This document shows, in pieces, positions 1 through 13,300 of a stretch of DNA of 64,000 nt. Positions within the stretch are counted from its first letter, which is position 1. Each line of letters starts with the position of its first letter. Source of the stretch: Chrysopilus asiliformis. Lineage: Eukaryota > Arthropoda > Insecta > Diptera > Rhagionidae. The position numbers and the translations under genes are program-made. Under the pieces are notes generated by a model. It was not told the DNA's origin. It saw only the letters and a list, made by a program, of their open reading frames with translations, and ran no database searches. Location: contig OZ035960.1 of the NCBI GenBank assembly GCA_964034945.1, positions 20,943,487-21,007,486 on the forward strand, in the 5' to 3' direction.

Positions 1-1207
1 TTTTTTTTTTTTTGAAAACATAACTCTGTATGATATTTTTATTTTGTTTATATACAACTTAAGCTTATTTACCAAGGGAAGATAAAATATATACTATAAA
101 TTATATAAAAGGGATTTTAAATTATAGTTTAAATTGAAACTTCGTTTAATTTTGCAAAATACCGCATTCAAAGATTGAAAAAAAAAACCCAAAATAGTAA
201 TAAACAACTGTAGAAGTACAAAAAATTATAGGTAGAAAAAACAATACATAATAATAGTAATATCATTTTGTACATAGCCCCAGTCCTCAAATATATTTAT
301 ATTTAAAAAAAAATACGTGCAAGCATGAACTATGTGAGAATTGTCCCGTCCACAGTTCCCAATCTGACATACCTTTCTCAAAATTATTTTATTTTTTTGT
401 ATTTTAATTGATCTTTTGTTGTTTAATAAATCAAATCTAAATAAAACAAAAAAAATCGTTCGTACAACGAAAAAAATTCTCGTTTTCCGCAACAAAAAAA
501 AACATCTTAAAATTATATACAAAAAAAACAACAAAAATAGTCAAAGATCGGCTAAGAGAAATAACGAAAAATTCAGGAAAAGTGTCTACTTCACTTGGGA
601 TTTATTATTTTAATTTAAACTATCGTACATATTCATAGCTACTTTATAAATTTAAAGTGTAATAGTGCATGCGACGCTATCGCGGTAAAATTTTAAAAAA
701 ACTATCCACAAACAGTTCGCAAAATAACTAAAATTTTGGAAAAATACGAAGTTAAGGAAACAACTACAAAATTATCACCAATTTTTTTCATGAATTAAAA
801 AATGCATTAAAATTTATTGATAGTTTTTGGCACAATTTTTCACATTTTGGTGAATACCGTCGTTTTTGTCCACCAAAAAAAACACAATTTTGACAAAAAT
901 TTCAGAACAAGTCTTTAAATAAGTTGCATAACTAGGAACACAATATCTCGCAAGCTGGGTGGGCTTAGAAGTTTCAGAGGGCCCCAAAGTTTTAGAGGGC
1001 CTATAATATCGATTTCCTAGAAAACGTCTTCATATTTTCGATTTTCTAAAAATAACTACTTAAATGTTCGGTCTTCGAAAGAATATTGCATAGAGATTAT
1101 AATTTTGAAGAAGTCAAAAAAATTAGGGGATGCTAAATTTGTAGTTACGCCACATTATTCGATATCATATTCCAAACATCAAAATTTTTCTCTAAGAAAA
1201 GCTTATA

Positions 1208-1440
1208 CAGTAATCCCTCCAACTGCGCGATTTCGCAACTGCGCGGTTAAGTTTTTAATACCAAAATGTCGAACTGCGCGGTAAAAATTTCGCAGCTGCG
1301 CAGTTTTTTTAATAATTTTCGTTTAAAAAAACATGTTCCTAACCCCAAAAGTTCATACAAAATAGGGTTCACAGTGCGCGGTTTCGGTTTGCGCGCTCTT
1401 TTTGTAGAACGTATCTACCGCGCAGTTGGAGGGATTACTG
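1208..1440. mobile_element. pogo/Tigger-like MITE, 233 bp, TA target duplication
   Basis: The ends are perfect inverted repeats CAGTAATCCCTCCAACTGCG / CGCAGTTGGAGGGATTACTG, flanked by TA at 1206-1207 and 1441-1442. A CAGT terminus with a TA duplication is the pattern of pogo-type Tc1/mariner derivatives. The interior is a series of ACTGCGC-type direct repeats. It has no coding capacity. Confidence 0.8.
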
Positions 1441-1544
1441 TATTAGAATTAAAATCTGAACTTTCATGGTTTGTTTTGCTCTAGGGCATCGATGACCTTA
1501 ACTAATTTCTTGCCTAAGGAGCATTTTTGTGCCAGCATGTTATG

Positions 1545-1818
1545 GATTGTGTTTACATTGGGATTCACTTTGCGGCGGCACGTCTTTCCTCATTTCTCTG
1601 CCGTGTGCACACGGTTCGCTTCATCTGGATTCATAATCCGGTTTCATCAACAAAACTAAACGACAGGTTTCAACGACCAGACTCAAAAACCGGTTTGCGA
1701 CCGATAATTTTAAGTGAATCTAAACTTCGTTCGCTCTTTTTGGTTTCCCTCCCCACTGCGTCCCTTACCCTCACGAATGACGTGCCGCCTCAAAGTGAGT
1801 CTCAATGTAAACACAATC
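1545..1818. repeat. Inverted repeat, about 40-bp arms (probable MITE)
   Basis: The left arm, 1545-1584 (GATTGTGTTTACATTGGGAT...), matches the reverse complement of 1779-1818 with only a few mismatches. The interior of about 194 bp is not repeated. No target duplication is obvious, so the class is unassigned. Confidence 0.6.
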
Positions 1819-4230
1819 TTAAAGGGCAGGATTGTTTGTCAACTTTTTGTTTACTCGAAAAAACTTTATTGGCGGTTTGAAAAGCTCGCCCTAAATTGCA
1901 TATCCAAATAATCACGTCCATTTCGGGTGGTGGCAAGAAATGGGTAGATTTTTTTTTTACTGAATAATTTTCATTTATCAAAAATTAATTATAGTTTGTG
2001 ACTACCTTTAAATAGTATGTTTATACTAAAATTTTAGGCCGAAACAAAAATTTCAACAATTTTCAATTATTTTTTCTTCTAGGTATGCTAAGTAGAAAGA
2101 AAGCATAAAACAAATTTTCAGAAAGTTTTGAAGCAAATTTTTTTTCCAAATAAAAGATTTTAAGCACAGAAAATTTAAATGAAAATGGTGAATGAATTCA
2201 CAAAAAAAAACTTTTATGAAAAATATGTAATGGCAAACTTGTTCATAAGATATAAAATCAGTATGTATCTTGAATAAATCGAAAAGACATTTGCGAGGAT
2301 CTTCGTTTTGGACTATTTTGAGTTGAATTCCGAGAAGTTGTGCTAATTTTAATTCAAGTTAACAACAAACTTTTCCAGTTTTCTCTTTAAATTGGAAAAA
2401 TATGTTTCCTAAAATTAGAAAAATGTGTCAAAAATTTCAACAAAAATTTCACCGAATATTTTGCATTTATGAGGTTTTTTTGAGTAATCAAATTTTCAAA
2501 TCAATCTCTAAAAAAACATATAAAACTTGTTTCTGATTACAAAGTAATATTTTTTGCCAAAATTGTGTCCTCTTTTCTAATGCAACTAAAATGTTGCTGT
2601 ATTTTTCATTACAGCTTAATTAAATCACATCCGACTAAATCCAAATCACAAAAAATTTAAACACATCTTGTAGCTATAAAATAAAAAAAACAATTCTAAC
2701 ATTTCGTAGATAAAAAAATAACGTAAGTAGACACTTTTACATCTAAAGATTTTTAAATTACATATGCGACTATTCAAAAAAAACCGTGGTAATATTATTT
2801 ATTTGTATTTTTTAAATTCATTATGGATATTTGTATCTGGTAGGTTTCTTTGGTTTGGCTGGTTTCTTTGGTAATTTTTTTTTCTCGTGGTTGTTGCTTT
2901 TAAAAAAATGATCGTGTAAAATGGAGATAGAAATGAATGACTGTAATGGATAATGGTTGTTGGTGTTTCAGGTGTGGTATATTAAGGATGAATGGAATAA
3001 TTTGGCCAATATTTATAACAGCATTGAATTTGAATGGATGGATATGAGGATGGATTGACTAAAATATTTCTATACAAATTAATCAAAGTTAATTATAATT
3101 TTTGTATAATATAAACATACCGAAATTAATTCGATTTAAAATATATATATATATATATAATACGGAAAAGGCAAATAGGAGGATGAGACAGAAAAAGGCA
3201 CAGATTGGGAAACCGCGATAGCGACAGCGACATTCCACTATTTCTGCGCTCCTACTAATTATAACTTAAATCTAGTATGATTATTTAAAAAATGTTTGAA
3301 TTATTTTCATTATCTTAACTTCCATTAAGAAAATAATGTTTTGCGTATATGTAAAAAAAGGATAATATTAAAAGTGCAATTTATATACGAGTTATATGTA
3401 TTTCTTTTATATCTAAATCCTTATAACTCATTGGTGTTTCATGTTTCTTTTGTGTGTATGTGTGATTTAATTTACAAAATGCTTTCCTCAAACGAGTTTT
3501 TGCTAATGCTTAGCTTTTCTATGTTTAAAACCATTTCACGATTTTAAATTGTAAAAAAAATTATTAAAATATCGATCTCAATGAAATTTCAAAAAAAAAC
3601 GCATATATACACACTAAATTATCTTCTGTCTTTTTGATTTTAATAATAATGGTAATAATTTTACTTGTTTTAATAATGATTCAATTTTTACAAAATTGAT
3701 AATAACTTTGTTATCTGTATTTGAAAAATTTAAAATCTGATTTAACATAAAAACATGTTTTTTTTACTCATTTTTATTGAATTTTCGTATAGATAACAAA
3801 ATTACCATCAATAGTTTTTATTTAATTTTTTTTATATTTTTAACGATAAGACGATCAAATTGTTAAACTAAATAAATTAATTTATTTCTTCAAAATCAAA
3901 AAAATTAATTCAACTAATCTCCATGTTATGCGTTTAGCCTACGGCTACCTCCATTACATGGTTATGTTACTCACAACGGTAATTTATTTTATTAATTTAT
4001 TAAAAAAAATTAATATTTCAAATTAAAACACAACAAAATATTTTTTTTATCTTCATTATCTCAAATATATTATGAATTAAGACGTGCGTTTAATCTGAAT
4101 CTAAGTTTAAGTTTAATTTAAAAAATAAATTATTTTTTTTATTAATCAATTGCATTTAATAATCTTTGGTTCGTTGAAATACGATTTTCATCAAATACAA
4201 ATCATAAGAATATTTTACAAAATTACTTAC

Positions 4231-4323
4231 CTTGTTTGCAAACGTAATTTACCCCTTCACGTACACATTCTCCTACTTGGCAACCTGTTGTACGACAGTC
4301 CTCATTTGAACGGTATGAAGAAC
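4231..4323 (-). CDS. dpy: dpy coding exon 17: short cysteine exon, last in window (residues 3538-3568)
   Basis: This 93-bp exon is flanked by TTTCCATAG|GT and CAAG|GTAAGT. The split Cys is followed by 30 codons including DCRTTGCQVGECVREG and NYVCKQ. It corresponds to the segment after the proline-rich turn in Drosophila Dumpy, where I remember DCRTLGCEVGGCVRQG. The donor leaves phase 1 with G, compatible with an Asp or Glu start of the next exon, which is not in the window. Confidence 0.9.
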
Positions 4324-7300
4324 CTATGGAAATTAATGTTTTTTATTTTTTTCTAACAATAAAGGTTAAAACACCTCCCCCCTTGCCCTTCCTAATAGGG
4401 TTATTGGAAAATTCGAGTCTAAAGGAATCAACTTATTTGCAATTGCAAATTAATTAATTCTTTGATACTTGCCGTGAAGCGGCAAAACTAAAACCCGTTC
4501 ACGTGTCGCGTTGTCATCCAAATTTCTGACAAACGATAATGTCATTCGAAATTATGACAAATTACCCAAGTTTCTTAACATATATATATATGAAAACCCC
4601 AACATAATCATCCTTTATTACATAAAAAAGGAAGTACTTACATTCGGTATATGGATTTCCGTGCGGGAAGTCATCTGGGCAGTAACATTCGGGTTCGCCA
4701 AGATTAATAACCCTGCAAGCGGCATTCACACCACACGGTTGATGGTGACAAACATTGATTTGAGGTTCACCGCAGACACAACCCTTGTGAGGGTCACCGA
4801 TACAGCCATCCATACAGCTGCATTCATATCCACCAGGCAGATCCCTACATTTTGAATTTGCTCCGCAAGGGTTCTTGGCGCAACCGGTCATCGTAAGCTG
4901 TTGACATTCAATTTCGGGATTTCCAAAGTAATCAGGTGGACAAGAGCATTGCGGACGTCTTTGAACGACTCTGCATTGGGCATTAACACCACAGGATCCA
5001 GAATCAAGGCAAGGATTCTTGCAACTTCCGCCATCACAGCGTTTGTTCTCCTCACAGTCATCGTTCGTTTGACATTCAAATTGTTGGCAACGTTTGCTTG
5101 GTTCACCTTGGTATCCATCTGGGCAGAAGCAAAGAACGTGATGATTAGACACCGTACACAATGCATTTTCACCGCAAGCTCCATCTCGACTACATGGGTC
5201 GACGCATTGACCGTTGACACACGAATGTTCAGTGGAGCAATCGGAATCACTCCTACATCCAGCAATACAAGCATTATTCTTGCAAAGTTGACCGTGTGGA
5301 CAGGATCCTGAGTCGCATTGCGCTCGACATCTGTTTTTGTAACAGGTTTGTCCGCAGGAACAGTCACCTTCAGAATTGCAGGGTTCCGCGCAGAAAACTC
5401 CGAGCTCATCGCATTTGCAGTAAGAGTTGCAATGCTGTGGTGGTAGAATACAGCCGGACAAAGCATTGCCTAAGAAACCGTTTGGACAGCTACATTGCAC
5501 CCCGTGGTTAAGGACTTGGCAATTCGCACATGGACCACATTGTCCTGATGTTTCACATGGATCTGTAGAAAGTTTTTATTTTTGAAATAAATAATGTATG
5601 TGAATTAAAAATATTTTTCTTACTTGTGCATTTTTTGTTGATACAGGCTTGATCACTTGGACAAACCAAATCGTTTCGACATCCAATTTCACAGACGCGT
5701 CCTTCACAGATTTGACCTTGTGGGCACACTGTGTCGGTGTTGCAAATAGTTCGGCAAGTTCCACGGATACAACGTTCATCATTCAAGCAATTCTGATCGT
5801 TGCGGCATTTTGCTTGACAGACATTTCCATAGCAAGAATGATTTGGAGGACATTCTGAGTCAACTGCACAAATCGTTGGCTGATATTTGCATCCAATCTC
5901 TGGATTACCAACGAGCGGCGGGGGACATGAGCATTGTTTCTGATGGAAGGACACGTGACACTCGGAATTTGTTCCGCAGGCAGTAGGATTATCGCAAGGA
6001 TTTACGCACTGCTGGTTAATACAAGACAGATTGTCTGGGCATCCTTGATCGGAGCGGCATCCAAGAATACAAGTTAATCCTTGGCAGACTTCATTGCTAC
6101 GGCAGTCATCGTCCCGTCTACACAGCGGTTTGCAAGCGCCACTTTCGCAACGTTCATTGCTTAGACAGCCGTTATCGTTGGCACACAATGGACGGCACAG
6201 ATTTTCGAAACAAGCGAGTCCATCTGGACAGTTTCTGTTTTCAGCGCATGGTAGAGGTGGTGATCGTACGCAGCCAATCTTAGCTGTCGGATTCGGTACC
6301 ATACCCAATTGACAAGAGCAAGAGGCACGATGGTTGGAAACTGTACATAAGGCGTTGGGTCCGCAAGGATTCTCCGCACATGGGTTGATGCATTTGTTAT
6401 CGCGGCACGATTCCGAAGCACTGCAATCATCATCGCTATGGCAACCGAATATACATTTGTTGTGTAAGCAAATGTGGCCAAGGAAGCAATCGTTATCCAC
6501 GCGGCAGGTAACTGAAATGTTTTATAAAAAATTGCGCCTTAAATAAGCACAAACAATTTTTACTACTAATAAAAGATTTTAACTTACGCATGCAAACATC
6601 TCTGAGACATTTTTCATTGAGTGCGCAGTCCTGATCCGATGCACATCGAGGCAAGCACATATAGTCCTTACAGTAGTGGTTATCGGAACAATCTCTGTCT
6701 GATGAACAGGACAGTGGAACTGGAACAAAAATGTGATTTAAAAAGAATTTTATATTTGATAATGGTCAAATCTAAACATACTTCTAACACACTCCACTTC
6801 GGGACTTCCAGTAAATCCTTGTGGGCAACTGCATTGTTTGACATGTGAGCTAATAAAACAGTCAGCGTTCATACCACATGCTTGAGGCTCTTCGCAAGGA
6901 TTGATACATTGACCGCTACGACAAACCTCAAATGATTTACATTCAGTATCAAGAATACAAGCCGCTGAAAGAGAAAAAATCCTTGTTGACAAATTTCATT
7001 AATAACAACAAAAAACGAGTCTTACGTTTACAAATTGTTTCAGCACAATAGGTGCTTGGTGGGCAATCAGTTGTAGTCTGGCATGGAACAGGAAGTGGCT
7101 GACAGCCGTTAAGAAGATCATTTGGATCACCTCCGTAGCCATTTCTACAGGCACAATAAGCGACGTGTCCCTTGGGAACGCAATCAGCATTTGGTCCACA
7201 TCGCGCTGTTTCACAGACATCTCTACATTTCGGCACACCATTTATACTGTCACAAACGGCGGCGGCAGGGCAGTCTTCATTCTTTTCGCACTCGACTGCT

Positions 7301-10300
7301 GTACGGCAACCTTCGTTGTATGGATCGCCCACTAAACCAGCTGGACAAGAACACCGGAACGTTCCACGAGAATTCTTACACCTGGAACCGGGTCCACAAG
7401 GAGCATCCTTACAAAAATCGATAACATCGCATCTGACTCTTGGGTCACCACTAAATCCTGGCTGGCAGTAGCAAACTTGTTTGTGATTTTCCGTAGAGCA
7501 CAACGCGTTTTCACCGCAAGGATGTCCAATGAGACATGCAATTTTGCACATATGATTATCGCACGTTTTATCGCTAGAACAATCATTATCAGTTTGACAT
7601 TCGATTTTTCTGCATCCTGTTTTAGCGTCTCCGAAGAAACCTTCTTTGCATTCACAGTCGGCATTATGATTACGAGCATTGCAATTTGCGTTTCGTCCAC
7701 ACAAAACACGGCCCAAACAAGAATCCTGACAATTAGCACGACCAAAGCTATCAACAATGCAGTTTTCGTTAATATCACAATCGTCATCTGTGCGACATCG
7801 AATTTCTTGTGTACAAATATTGTTGAGACAATATTGTAAGTCTGGACAGCTGGAGTTCGATTTGCATGTGGGCTGGCAAATTCCTTGAATACACAATTGA
7901 TCTGCAATGCAGTCACGGTTACTTGTACATAAGGATCCGCACAAGCCGTTATTGCAAATTGTTCCAGAAGGACACTGTTGATCAGTATTACAATATTGCA
8001 ATGGAACACAGCCGAGTAGGGGATTTCCTGTGGTGCCAGCCTGGCAAGTACAAAGACCGACGTGATTCTGTGCGATACAGTCAGCTTGCTGGCCGCAAGC
8101 ATTCGGCAGTGAACATGGATTAACGCACTTGGAGTCAACGCAGGCCTTTTCATTAGAGCAGTCATAGTTGTTTGAGCATTCGATATGAACACAAATTTCG
8201 GTAGGATCGCCTTTCGAATTCGGCGAACATCTGCAAACAGCCCTATGAGCAGATGCTGAACATTCAGCATTCTGGCCACAAGCATTTGGTGATTCACAAG
8301 GATTTTTGCAGCGAGAGTTCTCGCAAATGGCAGTGGTAGGACAGTCGGAATCAGACAGACATTCATTCGGATCACGGCAGCCTGTAGACACAGGATCGCC
8401 AACCAAGCCTTCAGGACAGGAACAAATAAAGTTTCCGGCAGTGTTCTGGCAAATTGCAGATGAATGGCAAGGATGATTCAAACATTCGTCAATATCTTCG
8501 CAGATTCCATCGAACAAGTAGTATCCTTGATAGCAAGTGCAATGTGCGTTGTGTTCGCTAACGCTACACGATCCTTTTCCACAATCCAGAATATCACATG
8601 GATCTGCAATTGAAAATTTATTAAAATATATCTAAACAAAATTCTTAATTTCAACTTACTTATGCATTTATTGCTCTCCGAATGGCAGTGTTTATCCAAA
8701 GCACAATCCTCATTGCTTATACATTCGACGCGGAAGCAACCCACTGTTCTATCAGAAGGATCACCCAGATGACCTGCCGGACAACTGCAAACACTTCGGT
8801 GAGCGCTAGTTTGACATATCGCATTTGGTCCGCATTCACTAACGTAGCATGGATCGGAGCATTTTCCCTCAAAGCATGCCAAATTGTCGGCACAATCTTC
8901 ATTTCGGTAGCATTCCTTTGGTGCTGCACATTCAATATATGGGTCACCAACAGTATTTTCGGGGCAGATGCATTTAAAGGAGCCAGGTAAGTTTTCGCAA
9001 CGGGCACTTGGGTGGCATGGATTCTCCGAACATTCGTCAATATCTGTACAACCAAAAGGTGTGCCAATGAATCCTGTTGCGCATTTACATTTCGAATTAA
9101 TGCACAGTTCTGTTGCTGGACAATCGGATTCAGAGTCGCATCCTGGTTGACAAGTCCCATCATTGTTACAAATTTCTCCAGGTAGACAGTTGTTGCTGGT
9201 GTAGCAGACTTTTGCGCAAACATTGTTGTAGCATCTTTCACCAACCGCACAGCGTGAGGTGTCACTACAAGGTAAGTTACATTGATTGGCGATACACATA
9301 TGGCCAGGTGGACATTGGTTTGTCGCCTGACAACTCGCGGGAACTCGAACACAGCCTTGTTCTGGAGTGGGGTTTCCTTCGAATCCTGGGGGACATTCAC
9401 AAGCCGTGACGTGATTGTGTGAACTACACAAGGCATTGGGACCGCAAACTCTCTGACTTTCGCAGGGATTCTGGCATTTGGTATTAACGCAAGCTTCATC
9501 GCTGGAGCAGTCTTTGTTACTCCTGCAACCCAATGAACAAATTCCTCCCTGACAAGCGAGTTTGTTGGGGCACTGACTGTGATCCAAACAAGGTAGCACG
9601 CAAATACTCTGCACACACTTTTCTCCAAAGGAACAGTCATTTGAATTTCGGCATACAACTTTACACTGCCCATTATGGCAAGCATCTCCTCCGCAATCGA
9701 TGTCACTTGTACATTTGGAGATGGATCGAGTACAACCATCTTGCGCGCCACCAGTTGCCGGATCAAATTTAAGCGGGCACGAACAAACTGGTTTGCGATT
9801 AACAACTTTACAAACTGAGTTCAAACCACAAGCATTTTCGCATGGATCTACGCAAGAACCTTGTAAGCAAACAGCATTTGGAGGGCAGTCAGCATCTCCA
9901 TTTGGACATTGTCCCTCTGGGCGGCAACCGGTTCTCATTGGATCACCAATATAATTCGTCGGACATTTGCAAATCGGTCCTGCAGTAGTGACCTCACAGA
10001 TGGCAGTTGGGTGGCACATTCCGGGACTACAACCGCCAGTTTTAACGCATTCAACTTCGGGAAGTGGATTTCCCTTGTATCCTGGCGGACACTGACAAAT
10101 TGCACGATGATCTTCTGCAATACAAACGGCATTTGCACCGCATGAATCGTCTTCACAAACATCGTAGCAGGTATGCGTTAATCTGTTACATAACTGAGTG
10201 GGAGGACAATCGATATTGTAAACGCAGGGCACTGTCTCACATCCATTAGTAGCATCGTATGGATCACCAGCAAATGGTCCTGGTGGACACTGACATTGTG

Positions 10301-13300
10301 CGACGTGGTTATTTGTTATGCATACAGCATGCGGACCGCATTTTACACTTTCGCATGCCGGTCGGCAAACTAAGGTTTCCGCTGGACCAAACTTGACGCA
10401 CGTTTCGGATTCTGAACATTCTGCGCTAGTTCTGCATTGATTTTTCTGTTCAGGCTGACAACCGTTGCGATCATTTGGATTCCCTACGAAACCAGGTAAG
10501 CAATTACATGAGCCTACATGATTCTTAGCAACACAGGCTGAATTCGCGGGGCAGGTAAAAGCGGAACAAACTTGAGTACATTTCAAAACACCCAAAACAT
10601 CTGGTCGACAAGCATCTGTACGTTGGCAGTCATCATCAGTTGTGCAATCTGGAATAGACGGTTTTTCACAAGTCGATGATTCTGGATTCCATACATAGCT
10701 GTCTTGACAATGACAAACAGGATGTCCAGTTCCATCAATTTTACATATTTCATTCTTTCCGCAATATACTGAAGAACATAGATTAACACAAGATCGTCCA
10801 CCGGATGCGTCTTGAGTGCAAGCGAATCCTCTTTCACACTCTGCATCGGATTTGCACTTGTCTTTCGGAACAACCACTTTTTCTTCTGGTTGACAACCAA
10901 CTTGTAGATTACTGGGATTTCCGAAGAACCCTTCTGAACAGATACAGGTAGATCGATGATCATCTGATACACAAAGTGCGTTTGGTCCACATTGTATCTT
11001 GCTACAGGCATCCACGCATTTGCGAACTCCTTTTCCGAATTGGAAGCAAATTTCTGAGTGTTTGCAATCAGCATCGTTACTACACTGTCCTTGAATCACA
11101 CAACCTTTACGCAAATCGCTAGCATCTCCCTCGTAGCCAGGAGGACAAACACACTTTCCAGAATCACAAGCAGCTCTTGGTCCGCATTTCACTTCTGCGC
11201 ACAAATCGATGCATCTGTTATTTTGACAATTAAAACCGATTGGGCAATGATCTCTGGAACTGCATTCGCAATTATTCGGATCTTCGCAGTAATTCTTTTG
11301 TACTGGCAAGCAGTTACTAAATGGATTTCCAGCATAGCCAGGCTTGCACTTGCAATCGAAGCTTCCAGGGGTATTAATGCATACCGCCGACTCACCGCAG
11401 GGTTGTGTAGAACACTCGTCAATATCGAAGCACTGAACTTGGGGATGACCACTGTATCCCTGAGGACATTCGCAATGAATTCCTTGACCATCAGAGTGAC
11501 ATTCTGCAAATGCGCCACAGCTGCTTGGTTCACAAAGTGTTTTCTTCTGAGCACCACATCCATTGTAGGGATTACCAGTGGTACCAGGATTGCACACACA
11601 ACTACTGTAGAGAAGTCCATATTCGCAGTGGGCGTTGACACCACACTCGGGTTCACATTTGGCATAGGTGATCGCTAAAATTAAATGTTTTATTAAAAAC
11701 AGTTTATAAAAATCTAGAAATTATAATTATTACGAGGCATGCAAAGAAGATCTGGATTGCCATTGAAATTCGGTTCGCAAACGCATCTTCCAGAGGTTTT
11801 GTCACAAGTAGCTCCAACGCCGCAAACAACATTTTCACATCGTTCCTTACATCTTCCGCCAATGCAAACTTGTGGCTCGGCACACGGACGAGAAGAAGAG
11901 CACTGATCAACTGAACAAACACCACCGGGGAAGGGATTTCCAAGAAGTCCTTGGGGACATTTACAAGTTGGTCCATCAGCTGTTGGTATGCAAATTGCTC
12001 CTTCACCGCAAAGATAGTCTTGGCATTCTAAATTTTAAATTTTATTTGATGAAATCGAATTTGTTTAAGAATCTCTACACAACGACTTACGAGAAACGCA
12101 CTCTCCATTCGCTCCTTCAGCGAATCCAACACGGCAACGACACCAAGCAGCGTGATTATCGGGCTCGCAGAATGCATTTGGACCACATAGAAGGCTAACG
12201 CAGGGACTAATACAAGTACCCGTAACACAAGCCAAGTTGCTAGCGCAATCTTCATTTTCAGTGCATTGACTCTTCACTGAGCCATCTTCTAAAATACATC
12301 CACTCTTGTATGCATCACCGGTCATTCCATGTGGGCAAACACATTGATATCCTCCCTTTTTGTTGACACAGTGAGCTCCATAAGCACAAGGAGCATTGGC
12401 GCACTCATCCTCATCAACACATCCCAAAAGTGGATCGCCTTTGAAACCAACTTCACACATACACTGTGGAGGATCACTTGGCGTACATTTTGCATTGATT
12501 CCGCAAGGGAACCTCTCGCAAGGATTTTTACATTTGTTTCCATCGGAAGTGTCGAGGAAGAAGGGCGGTGGACAAACGCATTCTCCGGGTTGAACACATT
12601 TCTCATTGGTTCCACATTCTCGGTCAGCTGAACATCTCCTCAGCGCTGGTGAACACATTGTATTATACGGATCGCCTCCGTATCCTGGTGGACAGTGGCA
12701 AGTAAATCCTCCGTCATTATTCACGCATTCAGCCCCATAACCGCAGACATGTCCTTCAAGACATTCGTCAACATCTGCAAAAAAAAAATATTGATTTACT
12801 ACCATTTCTTATATTTGTTTTGAATTCGAATATTACCTATACATGATCCATCCGGTTGTGTTCTGTATCCCTTCGGACAAGCGCAATAACTAACACCTCC
12901 AGCGATGGAGATACATTCAGCGCCCTTGGGACATTTTTCCCCGTTAGAGCAACCAGCCAGTATGCAATTATTTCCGACTAGCTTGTAAGGAGCTTGACAC
13001 TGACAATCAGGACTATTACATTCTTCGCATAAATTGTAGGGATTTCCATTGAAACCAGGTGGACATTGACATTCGTAGCTACCCGGCAAGTTCTTGCAAA
13101 TAGCATTAACCCCGCAAGCAACCTTATCACGATTCGCTGAGCACTCATTAACGTCTCTGCATTTTCCGGATTCCTGATCTCTCTCGTATCCTTGTCTGCA
13201 AATGCATACTCCAGTATCTGAATAAGTGTCCGTCACACAATTTTCTCCCGGCGGACATGGATTCGAGTCACTACAGCTGAATGGCTTCAAAGATTTTGTG

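Larger units (their letters stand above)
1..4230 (-). other. dpy: Start of a long dpy intron (more than 4.2 kb in window)
   Basis: This stretch downstream of coding exon 17 is AT-rich and contains no further cysteine-module exon that I could find in any frame. It holds a pogo-like MITE (1208-1440), an inverted repeat (1545-1818), a (TA)n run near 3141-3158 and long homopolymer tracts. The six small open frames here show no domain. Confidence 0.7.

Noticed and set aside
310..385. Minus-strand frame containing VCQIGNCGRDNSHIVHAC, resembling the last dpy exon (GCQVGECVREG)
   Set aside because: The frame that gives these cysteines does not agree with a phase-1 acceptor, no good pyrimidine tract or donor flanks it, and the expected next Dumpy residues are not found. 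Probably chance.
920..1160. Possible dispersed repeat with AGAGGGCC duplicated and GTTACGCCAC at its end
   Set aside because: Only one weak internal duplication and no second full copy in the window.
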